64,000 bases of DNA from Papio anubis (taxonomy: Eukaryota; Chordata; Mammalia; Primates; Cercopithecidae), in the NCBI RefSeq assembly GCF_008728515.1, contig NC_044984.1, positions 86,759,277 through 86,823,276 of the forward strand, read 5' to 3'. The notes beneath the pieces were generated by a model that was not told where the DNA came from, did not search any database, and saw nothing but the letters and a program-made list of their open reading frames with translations. Both the position numbers and the translations under genes were made by a program. Shown here in pieces: positions 44,036 to 55,930 of the stretch (positions are counted from its first letter, which is position 1; each line of letters begins with the position of its first letter).

Positions 44036-44954
44036 TTACGTATCTGTGCCCCAAGCAGTATTTTGTATGCAATCTTTGGGTTTGGAGTTGTACTTCTAGG
44101 TAGGTTAGATACCAGAATGAAGAAAAATATTCAGGAAGGTCTGTTCTTTGAAATCAGTCTTTGCTCTTCACCAAAACTGCCTTGCAATTTTCAAATATGA
44201 AACCTTTGCTGTTTCCTCAGTAGCCTGTGTTCAAACCTCACACTTCTGTGAAACAACTGCTTTATGCCTTAAGACTGTCGATTGGTGTTTGAATTTAGAC
44301 GTTTGGTAAGTGGAGGATGTTTCTGAAGGTATTATCAGTCACTATCTCATTCATAGACTGGACGAAAGGGTCGGCATCACAGTCACGTGGATTTGCTAAA
44401 ATGTCCCGCGTCTTTATGTTTGTCTGACAGCGGCAGAGCACACCAGATAGGAGGGCACTGTCAGAACACCCCTGAATTCCTTAGCCTATACCAAAAACAG
44501 ATGAAGATATGGTTGAAGAAATATGGCTCAAGTGACTAAGAATCATTGCTACATCAACTACTGCAGCATGAAGCTGCACTGGCTATGTGTATGGTCTCTT
44601 TCAGCTTAAAAATACTATATCATTTTATTCCACTCCTCTGCTCCATACCAGTTTTATTGTTGACCTCTTCACCTCTTAAAAGTTTGGTCAGGTCTGGGGC
44701 ATCCTGCAACAGTAGTGCTTCCTGTTGAAAAAATCAAATTAAGATGGGCCAAGACCTGGTCTGTCCAAAATATGTAGCCCTAAGCACCCTGCTCTTTGTA
44801 AACGATGATAATATTGCTGACCCCGGGACAGGGTTCTTTTTTGTGTGCAAATAAAGCTCAACAGCCAAGATGGACTGGCACTATTTTTTAAAGACATACA
44901 CCAGTAAAGACCATCTGCTCCTCCATCTGTCCCTCTCTTTGACCTTCTAATTTT
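44036..44954. other. Unassigned
   Basis: No gene or named repeat recognised. Confidence 0.5.
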
Positions 44955-45160
44955 TACTCTTCAAATATCTATTGGTCACCTGTTACATTCCAGGCACAGT
45001 GCTAGATACAGGGGTTGTGGTTGAACTCTCATAGAGATTATAGTAGGAAAGATAGACAAAAACAAATAATTTCAGGAAAACTTATGAGGAGGCATGCTTC
45101 AAGGAGAAGGATGCCAGGAGTGGGCAGATAGGACATCCTAAGAGAGACAATTTAGCCAGT
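44955..45160 (-). mobile_element. L2 3' fragment
   Basis: ATCTATTGGTCACCTGTTACATTCC, AGGCACAGTGCTAGATACAGG and a gap-free run of L2-like sequence follow. Confidence 0.7.
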
Positions 45161-45169
45161 GCCAGAGAG

Positions 45170-45373
45170 AATGATGGGCTCTGGAATCTACCCCCGAGGC
45201 TCAAGTCTTATTCTTCCTCTCACCAGCCCTGTGACAGTAGCCAGTTGCTTAATCTCTCTGTGCCTGAGTTTCCCCAGCTATAATATGAAGCTATAATAGT
45301 ACCTTCCTCTCAGGGTTGCTGTGGAGATTAACTGAGATAGCACATGCGAAGCACTTGGAACAACATCTGGTAC
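45170..45373 (+). mobile_element. MIR SINE relic
   Basis: ATGGGCTCTGGAATCTACCC, GCTTAATCTCTCTGTGCCTG, AGTTTCCCCAGC and CAGGGTTGCTGTGGAGATTA match MIR from end to end. Confidence 0.9.
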
Positions 45374-45421
45374 TAGGAAGGAAGGAAGGAAGGAAAGAAG
45401 GAAGGAAGGAAGGAAGGAAAG
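45374..45421. repeat. (GGAA)n microsatellite
   Basis: About eleven GGAA units with one GAAA-type interruption, grown from the 3' end of the MIR. GGAA arrays are bound by ETS-family fusion proteins in some tumours; that is general knowledge, not evidence of use here. Confidence 0.95.
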
Positions 45422-46679
45422 ATTTGTAGAGAGAAATTAATTACATCATGACAAAAGTTGCAGATGGTACCATGACTGAAATGATCTATTTAGAAATCAT
45501 TCATAGGTTTCTCCTAATTACATATTTTGAAATTATGGAGAAAGGTAAATTTAAAAATATATTTGGTGTTATGACTTTTTCTCAATCTATTTTGATACTC
45601 TTGAGGAACAGGGACTCTATATAACTCCTATCAATGCTTAGTCTTTGGAATTTATGGCTCTGTTGATTAAAAAAAGTAGTAACTTTACAAAGTTTCCTTT
45701 TGGGAGTCATCTATAACTTTTCTGATGCATTTTTGTGACACTGGTAGCCAAATTGCTTCTTTACATTTGTCATCTTCCAGAACTAAACTCACATTGTGAT
45801 ACTGGTGTCTCGCACATGACGTCAAGGGAAGTGATTGTGAAGAATACTGGGTGGAAGAAGGGAAATTGAGCCAGTTTAAACGCCATTCATTAGTTCATTT
45901 ATTAATTCACCAAACATTAATTGGACATCATCTTCAGTGGTACCAGAAAGTTTATTTTATAAAGTACACTTGGTTCCTGGCCAAAGACTTTGTAATGTTG
46001 ACTAGAATAGAAGGTTATATTAGTAGCCCTGGTAATACAACAAGGGAGCCTGAAGTGAAGGTTTAAATGCTGCATTTTCAGGGATTGAACATTCAAGGGT
46101 GATAAGCTGAATTGACTAAGACCTTTCTTTTGAAATGATAGCATTGACTTTTAGGTTTCTGAGTTTCCTGTTTAAAATTTATGAACAGTATTGGTTGAAC
46201 TCAAGAAAGTTCTTTTAAGATCAATGAAATCCAGTGGCTCCTCTGCTCTAAGGCTGCAGACGTAGGAATGCTAAGATAAGGTGTTACCTGACAGTGACAA
46301 TAATAATAATAGACAAGTAGTCACTTCCACAGCCTTGAGTTGTGTCCAGGGTGTCTGACTGTGCAGAATTTCAATAGTGTTTTCCTCCTAAGCCAGAAGC
46401 TTGGGAGAAAGTGGCCCCAAACCCAGCCACATTTCTCCTTTTTTCTCCACTACTGGTACTACGTGGCATGGATGAGTATTGTGTGTTATATGGGGTTCCA
46501 TTAAACCTCCTTCCACACTTCTCTTGATGACCTGAACACATCCAGCGAGGAATGGATGTGTTTGAACACCTGTTTTGCTTTTTGAATGACTACTTTATGG
46601 TGCCCTGAGGGAGGAGGGATTAATACAGTGGAAATGCTTTCCTGATCTTTCCATTTAGGTAGGACACTGAAATAGCACC
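45422..46679. other. Mostly unassigned
   Basis: 45880-45970 (TCATTTATTAATTCACCAAAC) is probably an L2 end remnant on the minus strand. A short (AAT)n run lies near 46300. No gene seen. Confidence 0.5.
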
Positions 46680-46880
46680 TCTATCATGCATTCAGGAATA
46701 CAAGTATAAATAAAGCAAGTCCCTTCTCTCAAGGAGACTAGTCGGGGGAAACAGACAACATAGTATATGATTAAGTATAATCAAGTATTGTGTACAGGAG
46801 GGTAAGGGAATAAGAATAGGTGCTGAGTAAGCCAAAGGACGGAGCCATGAATTCCATTTAAAGAAGGGATGGGGAGTTAG
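46680..46880 (-). mobile_element. L2 3' fragment
   Basis: CATGCATTCAGGAATACAAG, CCCTTCTCTCAAGGAGACTAG and GAAACAGACAACATAG keep the L2 minus-strand order. Confidence 0.65.
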
Positions 46881-48477
46881 AAAAAACTTTCAAAATAGTT
46901 GAAATATCTATTACAGGATTCCCACCAAATAAACGGGCTATGTAAGCTATTTAATCCTTCCATTTCAGGTTGGGAGAGAGAGAGCAGTTGCAAAATAAAG
47001 AAAGAAGCTCAGTGCATCTCTAGAAATCTTACCACTGGGAACCGTGGGTTGGCTCTTGTGTATCCTGCAGAGGACGTGTTTCCCACACTGTGCTTATCTA
47101 TGAAGTCAATGCACCTCTGGAGAAGATCTGAGGTTCAGAGCTGACCATAATATAAAGAGAAGAGAAAGCCAGACACCTGATTTGAGAGACCATCCAAAAG
47201 ACCCTTCAGCCTATATGTTAGTGTTTATTGGTGTGACTTGCCAATGCTTTCGAATTATTCTCTTTCCCTTTAAAAGCCATTATTCTTTTCTTTCATTCCT
47301 GCAATAGCTGGGTCATCTGTTAATAAACATATTTTCTGAAGCTGTTGATATTTCAGTTAACATTTGGCTGCAAGGGTAGTGAAGGAGGCATGGTTAGGGA
47401 CAGAAAATAAATAGAACCCGAAAACATCACTGTTCTAATAGAATGGAATTGAGGTGTGTGTGATGTGTTCTTTCCTGGAGTAGCCCATCCATCAATCATA
47501 TTCTGGAGACTACATACTGCAAAAAGAGTAGAAAGAGCAAGACAAAACTTGTGAATGCCATTTTTAGACTTGAAATAGTATTAACACAAAGGCAAGTGTA
47601 TTTTATTTCTAAGTTCACTTACAGGGAATTTAGAAGGCACCACTCAAAACTATGTAAGGAGCAGCAGGGTTTTTAAAAAGTGGTCCATAAATTGAATCTT
47701 GAAAGAAAGACTAAGGGGGCCTGAAATCCCTTTTCAAGAATGTCAGAATTTCTAAAAGGTCTTGAATTTAACAAGGGGTGCCAATTCAAGTATGGTTGTC
47801 TGCAATCACTTGTTTTAATATTTAAAATGTATAACCCTCGTTTATTTTTGCCTAACCTCACCAATCTAAAGCACAGAAATACTTGTACCTCCTATTTAAA
47901 ATTTTGCAAAGATTATGTTGTCTATTTCCGTATTGAAAAAGAATGTGTCTGTATGTGTACGAGATATTAATGCTAAAACAGAGTGCTAACAAAATGCCCT
48001 CTGTAATATCTGAATCAATGTACCAAGACAGAATTGCTTAGCTCTATAATTTTTGGGCTATATGCTTCATAGTCTTTTCTTTATTCTTAAGCTCTCTCTT
48101 CAAAGTCAGCCAAGGAGACGATGAAAAATTATTTCCTAAATCACAAGATCACTTTAAAAATATCTTTTCCATATACGGCGCCATCCTGGATTCACCATGC
48201 AATATTCAATTCTGCCTCTGCTGGCCTAGGACTTCCTTAGACATTTATTGGAAATCTGCCTGACAGAAAAGACATAAAGACTTTAACCTTGATCGACTGA
48301 CAGTAAAGTCATTAACCAGCTTCTCCAAAACGAAGGCTTTGTCTTCGTTTTCCCCCTTTACGCATTCTTTAGAGTCTCCTTTTACTTATTTAATTTTTTT
48401 TGACACTACTCTGTTCTTTCCCTGATCATCAATTTGGGAGACCTAGCTTTTACGGGGGAAAAAAATAAAATCAACTC
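46881..48477. other. Non-repetitive, no gene seen
   Basis: No repeat recognised. The overlapping opposite-strand frames at 47673-47970 cancel each other as coding evidence. Confidence 0.5.
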
Positions 48478-48570
48478 TAAATATTGAGCATTTACTATGT
48501 GCTAGGCATTGTGCTAAGGGCTGGGGCTGTAAAAACGGACAAGTCCTTATTCTTCCCTCTTTTCATCCCC
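48478..48570 (-). mobile_element. MIR/L2 end fragment
   Basis: TTGAGCATTTACTATGTGCTAGG and CATTGTGCTAAGGGCTGGG are conserved MIR/L2 terminal phrases on the minus strand. Confidence 0.75.
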
Positions 48571-48624
48571 ATTTCCATCTAATCCCTTGATGAGTCCTGT
48601 TTAGTGTAACTCTAAAATATTTCA

Positions 48625-49345
48625 ACTCTATCTGCTTTTCTCCATTTTCTTCTGCTGCCAACATCACCTTTTGCCTGGTGCACTACAACCATGCTGCAAC
48701 TGCTTTCCTGTTTTTATTCTTGTCCCCTTCCAACTAATTTTCCTTTCAAAACTCAAGTGATCCTTTAACATATATATCAAATCACGCCACTCTGTGCTTA
48801 ACTTCCTTCAATGGCTTGCTGTTTTGGAATAAAATCCAGACAGTTGGCCCCTGCAGGGTCCTGTAGGATCTGGTTCCTCTTCCTTATCCTCCCTGCATCA
48901 CTGCAGCTGCACTTCTCTTCCTTCAGCTGCGATTTCACACCACAGACAAGTTTTTCTAGAAAGTTCTTCCACTTAGGATTCACTCACACACAAGGCTCCT
49001 TCTCATCCTTTGGTCTCAACTTAAATATCCCTCTTCAGAGAGGCCTTCTCAGACTGACCACTTAAAGTTGCTCTTCTCTTGTTTGTTATTGTTTATGATC
49101 TTTTTCATAACACGAATCCAACTTAGAGTAATTATATTAGTTTAATTGTTTATTGTTGGTCTTTAATACTAGAATAAAAGTTTTATGAGGGTGAAGATTC
49201 TTTCTTACTTATTTCTGTTACAACCAGTGCCTATTTATGTGTTTATTTATTTTCTCAGTCTGCTTGCTAGGGACACAACCAGTGCTTAGAAGAGTACTAG
49301 TTACATAGTAAGTCGTCAAAAACATTTGTTGAAGGAATAGATAGA
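48625..49345 (+). mobile_element. L2 LINE 3' region, about 720 bases
   Basis: Long L2 match in order: CATGCTGCAACTGCTTTCCTG, AAATCACGCCACTCTGTGC, TCCTTCAATGGCTTGC, CAGGGTCCTGTAGGATCTGG, CTCATCCTTTGGTCTCAAC and an end CAAAAACATTTGTTGAAGG. The two facing frames here (48798-48983 -, 48811-49065 +) are L2-derived. Confidence 0.85.
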
Positions 49346-49626
49346 GACGTCTTCAGTGCCCTGAAGACACAGAGTCTTCCATAAAATGGAAGTGCTGAAG
49401 ATAAGCCCAGAAAGTTGAAAAGCCACAGGAGTTTGCAGTCAGGTTCTATTGCTTAAAAACTTTTTATTAAATGAAGAAAACATTCCATCTTGAATACATT
49501 TCCGTGGAACTTTAGTATTTTTAAATAAATATTCAAATATAATATCTCATTTTATCTATATAACAATGAAAATATTTTGTTTTTATTGTTCTACCTCATG
49601 TAGTTGAGTGATAATTCACCTTATAG

Positions 49627-49811
49627 ACTATTCCTGAGATGATTGGAACACGTGGGAGAGTTGAGCCTATCATGGGAATGAACACACAAGCAATGGGTCA
49701 GTGTGAATCACCACAGAAAGCTCAGGCTGCATTTCAAACTCCAGCAACACCACAATCTCCTGAAACGAAGATTCCCAAGTTTCCTGATTATCTAACTAGT
49801 CAGAGTCAAAG
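49627..49811 (+). CDS. Candidate internal coding exon, unknown protein
   Basis: A 185-base stretch, open in one frame only, lies between an AG acceptor (CACCTTATAG|ACTATT) and a consensus donor (CAAAG|GTAAGC). It encodes about 61 residues rich in Q, P, T and S, with no membrane or low-complexity segment (for example MGMNTQAMGQ and KIPKFPDYLTSQSQ), and leaves phase 2. A stronger acceptor (CTACCTCATGTAG) lies 22 bases upstream; using it would put a stop in frame, and translation would then have to start at an ATG inside the exon (49636-49638 or later). The composition suggests a disordered tail region of a nuclear or cytoplasmic protein. I do not recognise it. Confidence rests on its in-phase fit with the exon at 60161. 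Confidence 0.42.
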
Positions 49812-50071
49812 GTAAGCACAGAATTTGAGAGATATGCAAAATCCAGATGACAGGTATCAGGAATGTTGTAAGTAAGGGCATATTTGGTAAAAAGTCAGGT
49901 GGGCCATATAAATAAAGCTTAGGCAACATCAATAATCAGAGGAGGAATTAATACAGAAAGGAATATCGTTTCATAAGACAATGTGATGAGGATGCTGCTC
50001 AATGTGACATTCTTCATCTGTGCATTCAGACAATAAATATGAATGATTTATTGCCTAACCGTATGTTATAT

Positions 50072-50475
50072 TGAGAGCTGAGACCAGCTGAACTTCTTTG
50101 GTCGAATGGGGACTTGGGGAACTTTCCTGTCTTACAAGAGGATTGTAAAACACACCAATCAGAAGGATTCTAAAAATAGCCAATCATGGGGAGGATTGAA
50201 GAAAAGGGCATTCTCATAGGACAGAAATGGAACATGGGAGGGGACAATAAGGGAATAAAAGCTGGCTATCCCAGCCAGCAGTGGCAACCCGCTCGGGTCC
50301 CCTTCCATGCTGTGGAAGCTTTGTCCTTTCACTCTTCACAATAAACCTTGCTACCACTTACTCTTTGGGTCCGTGCCATCTTTAAGGGCTGTAACACTCA
50401 CCATGAAGGTCCGCACCTTCATTCTTGAAGTCAGGAAGACCACGAACCCACCCTCAGGAACCAACTCCAGACACA
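50072..50475 (+). repeat. 5' LTR of the provirus
   Basis: 404 bases from TGAGAGCTGAGACCAGC to CTCCAGACACA. It holds a single CCAAT repeat unit, a TATA-like GGGAATAAAAGC (near 50251) and the polyadenylation signal AATAAA (50340-50345). Compared with the 3' LTR it lacks about 46 bases carrying two more CCAAT-type units, probably lost by unequal exchange between the short repeats. Confidence 0.95.
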
Positions 50476-50478
50476 TCT

Positions 50479-50496
50479 TGGGGGTTTATCTGGGAT
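50479..50496 (+). other. Degraded primer-binding site, tRNA-Pro type
   Basis: TGGGGGTTTATCTGGGAT lies 3 bases after the 5' LTR. It agrees with the usual Pro-tRNA site TGGGGGCTCGTCCGGGAT at 14 of 18 positions, and all four differences are transitions (C to T or G to A) of the kind produced by CpG decay. This favours a family primed by tRNA-Pro over HERV-E proper (Glu) or HERV-W (Arg). Confidence 0.7.
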
Positions 50497-51621
50497 CTTG
50501 CCATGCAGTGAGTACCATTGGACCCCTTTCGCTGCTATTCTGTCCTATTTTTCCTTAGAATTTGGGGGCTAAACAGAAGGCACCTGTTGGCCATTTAAAA
50601 GTGACTAATGTGGCCGCTGGACTAAAGACATGGGTGTCAGGCTTTCTGGGAAAGGGCTCTCTAACAACACCCTACTCTTCGGAGTTGGGAGGGTTGGTTT
50701 GCCTGGAATCAGCTTCTACTTTTACTGCACTTCTGGGCTGAACCAAGGGTTGACAGAGAGGAGAGCCATTCAGCTCCAGGGTCCCAACAAAAGTTGGTTG
50801 ACCCTGCAGCCGTAAGCAGAGCTCTCAAAGTTACATCACTCAAGTGAGACTCGCCCATCAATCCTATCTATCCTGATCCTTGCCTTCTGGGTCCTAATGT
50901 TTGTCAGACAAACTTCCTTCCACCCTTCTTCTCCAAGGTTAGTTCTGCTTCTAAAAACCACTCCCTGTCCCTGGTGCTTTTCTAGTTTCTCCTATAAGAG
51001 TGATTTCTAATATAAATTTTGAGACTCTGTTCCCTTCTTTAGGCACCCAGGCTCACCAATCAGAAAGAGCCGAATTCTTCAATGGGAAATAGGCACCCTG
51101 GGGCACATAATTTTTGCCTGAAGCCCTGTCATTGGGGGGAGCATATGGAATTTTAGGATCCCTCCTCAGACTAGCAGGCCTAACAAAGGCTATTCCTGAA
51201 GCTAGGATATGGGGAGCCTCAGAAATTATAGACTCCAAAATTGGGGGGATATCCTTCATATTCATATGATGAGAAGTGAGGACAAAAGGTTTCACTCTTC
51301 CAATCCTGGAGATCCCTTCCCTCCCTCGGGGTATGGCCCTCCACTCTATTTTGAGACATATCATCTTTATAGGACAAGGGTAAGGTCCCAATACCAACAG
51401 GAGTCAGGACTCTAATAGGTTTTCGAGAATGCATGGGTCAGGGCCACTAAATCCAACCTTCCTCAGTCCTCTTTGTGGTCAAGGAGGAAAACAAGTGTTT
51501 CCACCGCTCCTTCGGTGAGTGCGACTATTCAGATCAGCAGGGTCCAGGGATTGTTGTGGATTCTTGGGCTTGGGGGATGGGGTGGAAACAGACCAAAACC
51601 ATGGGCATTTTTTTCTTTCAA
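50497..51621 (+). other. Proviral leader, 5' untranslated region
   Basis: About 1.1 kb between the primer site and gag. It contains short open frames on both strands (50630-50815, 51053-51434), none recognisable. It is probably the packaging and splice-donor region, but no signal can be assigned with confidence. Confidence 0.6.
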
Positions 51622-53097
51622 ATGGGAAACACTCAGGCATCAACAAGCCCACCCTTGAAATGCATCCTAAGCCAGTGGGACTGATTTGACCCCCAAACCC
51701 TGAAAAAGAAGCGGCTTATTTTTTTCTGCACTGTGGTCTGGCCCCAATATTCTCTCTCTGATGGGGAAAAATGGCCAACTGAGGGAAGTATAAATTAAAA
51801 TACTATCCTGTAGCTTCACCTTTTCTATAAGAGGAAAGGCAAATGGAGTAAATACTTTAAGTTCAAGCTTTCTTTTCATTGAAGGATAATCCACAACTAT
51901 GCAAAGCTCACAATCTACATTCCACAGGAGGACCTCTGTCTCATTTTACCCCCATATCCTAGCTTCCCTACAGCTCCCCTTCCTATTAATGATAAGCCTC
52001 CTCTAATCTCCCCTATCCAGAAGGATACAAGCAAAGAAATCTCCAAGGGACCACAAACCACTCCCCCCAACAACCTGGGCTATTAGTTATGTCCCTTTCA
52101 AGCTATAGGGGGAGGGGAATTTGGCCCAACCCGGGCACATGTCTTCTTCTCCCTCTCTGATTTAAAACAGATCAAGGTAGACCTGGGGAAGTTTTCAGAT
52201 GATCCTGATAGGTATATAGATGTCCTACAGGGTCTAGGGCAAACCTTTGACCTCACTTGGAGCAATGTCATGATTTTGTTAGATCAAACCCTGGCCTTTA
52301 ATGAAAAGAATGTGGCTTTAGCTGCAGCCTGAGAGTTTAGAGATACCTGGTATCTTAGTCAAGTAAATGATAGAATGACAGCTGAAGAAAGGGACAAATT
52401 CCCTACCGGTCAGCAATCCATCCCCAGTATGGATCCCCACTGGGACCTAGACTCAGATCATGGGGGCTAGAGTCACAAACATCTGTTGACCTGTGTTCTA
52501 GAAGGACTAAGGAGAATTAGGAAAATGCCCATGAATTATTCAATGATGTCCACCATAACTCAGGGAAAGGAAGAAAGTCCTACCACCTTCCTCAAGCAAC
52601 TATGAGAGGCCTTAAGAAAATATACTCCCCTGTTGCCCAACTTGCTCGTGTGTCAATTGATCCTAAAAGACAAGTTTATTACCCAATCAGCTGCAGATAT
52701 CAGGAGAAAGCTCCAAAAGCTAGCTCTGGGCCTTGAACAAAATTTGGATGCATTATTAAACCTGGTAACCTCAGTGTTCTATAATAGGGACTAAGAGGAA
52801 CAGGCCGAAAAAGAAAAGCGAGATCAAAGAAAGGCCGCAGCCTTAGTCATGGCCCTCAGACAAACAAACCTTGGTGGTTCAGAGAGGACAGAAAATAGAA
52901 CAGGCCAATCACCTCATAGGGATTGTTATCAGTGTGGTTTGAAAGGACACTTTAAAAAAGATCGTCCAATGAGAAACCGGCTGCCCCCTCGCCCGTGTCC
53001 ACTATGCCAAGGCAATCACTGGAAGGCACACTGCCCCAGAGGTCAAAGGTTCTCTGGGCCAGAAGTCTCCAACCAGATGATCCAACAACAGGACTGA
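51622..53097 (+). pseudogene. Broken gag (matrix, capsid, nucleocapsid)
   Basis: Begins ATGGGAAACACTCAG, a gammaretroviral gag start with the glycine needed for myristoylation. A TGA stop appears after only 20 codons (51682-51684) and more stops follow through the matrix and capsid parts. The capsid part is still recognisable around 52150-52800. The nucleocapsid has two zinc knuckles: the first (52924-52965) is CX2CX4HX4 but ends in Arg instead of Cys, so it has lost a metal ligand; the second (52996-53034) is CX2CX3HX4C. The NC-encoding frame is intact from 52849 to the TGA at 53095-53097. Confidence 0.9.
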
Positions 53098-53511
53098 GGG
53101 TCCCCAGGGCAAGCGCCAGCTCATGTCATCACCCTCACTGAGCCCCAGGTAAGTTTAACCACTGAGGGCCAGGAAATTGACTTCCTCCTAGACATTGGTG
53201 TGACCACCTTCTCAGTTTTAATCTCCTGCCCCAGATGGCTGTCCCTGAGGTCTGTTACCATCCAAGGAATCCTGGGACAGCCTGTAACCAGGTATTTCTC
53301 CCACCTCCTCAGTTGTAATTGGGAGACTTTGCTCTTTTCACATGACTTTCTTGTTATGCCTGAAAGTCCCACACCCTTATTAGGGAGGGACATATTAGCC
53401 AAAGCTGAAGTTATTATCTATATGAATATGGGGAACAAGTTACCCATTTGTTGTCCCCTACTTGAGGAGGGAATCAACCCTGAAGTCTGGGCATTGGAAG
53501 GACAATTGTGA
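53098..53511 (+). pseudogene. Broken retroviral protease
   Basis: Continues in the same frame as gag after a single TGA, the in-frame stop arrangement of gammaretroviruses. The catalytic motif that should read D-T/S-G-A is D-I-G-V at 53191-53202, so the active-site hydroxyl residue is lost. The downstream conserved LLGRDIL motif is present (about 53379-53399). The frame ends at TGA 53509-53511. Confidence 0.88.
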
Positions 53512-54760
53512 AGGGCAAAAAATGCCCACCCAGTCCAAATCAGGCTAAAAGACCTCACCACTTTTCCTTATCAAAGGCAATATCCCTTAAGGCCTGAAGC
53601 TCATAAAGGATTACATGATATTGTTAGACATTTAAAAGTTCAAGGCTTAGTAAGAAAATGCAGCAGTCCCTGCAACACCCCAATTCTAGGAGTACAAAAA
53701 CCAAATGGTCAATGTAGACTAGTGCAAGATCTTAGACTCATCAATGAGGCAGTAATTCCTCTATATCCAGCTGTACCCAACCCCTATACCCTGCTGTCTC
53801 AAATACCAGAGAAAACAGAATGATTCACTGTTCTGGACCTCAAGGATACCTTCTTCTGTATTCCCCTGCACTCTGACTCCCGGTTTCCCTTTGCCTTTGA
53901 GGATCCCACAGACAACACATCCCAACTTACACGGACGGTCTTGCCTCAAGGGTTTATGGATAGCCCTCATCTGTTTGGTCAGGCACTGGCCCAAGATCTA
54001 GGCCACTTCTCAAGTCCAGGCACTCTGGTCCTTCAGTATGTGGATGATTTACTTTTGGCTACCAGTTCAGAAAGGCTCATGCCAGCAGGCTACTCTAGAT
54101 CTCTTGAACTTTCTAGCTAATCAAGGGTACAAAGCGTTTAAATCAAAGGCCCAGCTCTGCTTATAACAAATCAAATATCTAGGCCTAATCTTAGCCAGAG
54201 GAACCAGGACCCTCAGCAAAGAACGAATACAGCCTATACTGGCTTGTCCTCACCCTAAGACATTAAAACAGTTGTGGGGGATCCTTGAGATCACCAGCTT
54301 TTGCCGACTATGGATCCCTAGATACAGTGAGATGGCCAGGCCACTCTATACTCTAATCAAGGAGACCCAGAGGGCAAATACTCATCTAATAGAATGGGAA
54401 CTAAAGGCAGAAACAGCCTTCAAAACCTTCAAGCAGGCCCTAGTACAAGCTCCAGCCTTAAGCCTTCCCACAGGACAAAACTTCTATTCATACATCACAG
54501 AGAGAGTGGGAATAGCCCTTGGAGTCCTTACTCAGACTCATGGGACAACCCCACAACCAGTGGCCTACCTAAGTAAGGAAACTGATGTAGCAGCAAAAGG
54601 CTGGCCTCACTGTTTATGGGTAGTTGAGGTGGTGGCCATTTTAGTATCAGAGGTTATCAAAATAATACAAAGAAAGGCTCTCACCATCTGGACTACTCAT
54701 GATGTAAATGGCATTCTAGGCCAAAGGACATTTATGGCTATCAGACAACTGCCTGCTTAG
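53512..54760 (+). pseudogene. Broken reverse transcriptase
   Basis: RT motifs are readable: LDLKD (about 53836), LPQGF (about 53942) and YVDD, the polymerase active site, at 54037-54048. The YVDD frame equals that of gag and pro. A TGA replaces a Trp codon at 53821-53823. A frameshift between about 54050 and 54270 moves the remainder to the next frame, where the thumb/connection region is open at 54272-54760. The catalytic aspartates are therefore present, but the enzyme cannot be made in one piece. Confidence 0.9.
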
Positions 54761-55600
54761 ATACCAGGCGCCACTCCTTGAGGAACCAGTGCTTCAAATA
54801 CACACATGTGACTTTTCTCCAGGGGATGGGGAACCAATCGATCATGACTGCCAACAAGATGTAGCCCAGACTTGTTCCACCGAAAAGGATCTCTTAAAAG
54901 TCCCCTTAGTTAATCCTGACCTTAACCTATATACCAATGGAAGTTCATTTGTGGAGAATTGGATATGAAGCGCAGGTTATGCCATAGTTAGTGATGTAAC
55001 AGTACTTGAAAGTAAGCCTCTTCCCCCAGGGACCAGCACCCAGTTAGCAGAACTAGTGGCACTTACCCGAGCCTTAGAACTGGGAAAGGAAAAAAGAATA
55101 AATGTGTATATGGATAGCAAGTACACTTATCTAATCCTACATGCCCATGCTGCAATATGGAAAGAAAGGGAGACAACCCCCATTAGGGGGGCTTCATTCT
55201 AACCTCTGGGAGAACAATCCCCATTAAATACTACAAAGAAATAATGTAGTTATTGCACGCAGTGCAAAAACCCAAACAGGTGGCAGTCTTACACTGCCAA
55301 AGCCATCAAAAAGGTGAAGGAGAAAAGGCAGAAAGAAACTGTCGAGCAGACGCTGAGGCCAAAATTGCTGCCAGGCAGAACCTCCCGTTAAAAATAGCTA
55401 TGGAAGGACCCTTGGTATGGAACAACCCTCTACAGAGATTAAACCCCAGTATTCCCCGACTGAAACAGAATGGAGACTTTCACAGGGGCATAGTTTTCTT
55501 CCCTTGGGGTGGTTAATGACAAAAGAGGGAAAGGTACTCATACCCGAAGCCAGCCAGTAGAAAATACTTAAGGCCCTCCAACAAACCTTTCATATGGATA
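54761..55600 (+). pseudogene. Broken RNase H region of pol
   Basis: The motif usually written YTDGSSF reads YTNGSSF at about 54930-54950, so the first catalytic aspartate is replaced by Asn. The DSKY motif (about 55118) is present. Frames change repeatedly: the N-terminal part is in one frame and 55253-55516 in another. Confidence 0.82.
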
Positions 55601-55930
55601 TTGAGAACACCAAATCCCTATTTACAGGGCCAGATCTCCTCCAGACCATCTGACAAGTAGTCAAGGCCTGTAAGGTGTGCCAAAGGAATAATTCCTTGGT
55701 CCATTGTAAGGCTCCTCTGGGGAAACAAAGAATAGGACACTATCCTAGAGAGGACTGGCAGTTAGACTTCACCCATATGCCTAAGTCAAGGGGATTTCAA
55801 TACTTGTTGGTCTGTGTTGACACCTTTACAAATTGGACAGAAGCCTTCCCCTGCAAGACAGAGAAGGCTCAGGAAGTGGTTAAAGTCCTTTGTAATGGCA
55901 AACATACTCCCTGTATGACCATTTACCCCA
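55601..55930 (+). pseudogene. Truncated integrase
   Basis: The zinc-binding end (CKVCQRNN) and the start of the catalytic core are visible, including QLDFTHM with the first catalytic Asp and the CVDTFTNWTEAFP motif. The frame then runs into unrelated sequence. The segment with the second Asp and the Glu, and the C-terminal domain, are absent, so the deletion removes the rest of integrase and most of SU. Confidence 0.85.

Noticed and set aside
48798..49065. Facing frames at the L2
   Set aside because: They lie in the 3' part of an L2 LINE, which is non-coding or long decayed.
54272..54760. 162-codon frame as a host gene
   Set aside because: It is the RT connection part of the provirus pol, frameshifted from the YVDD part.
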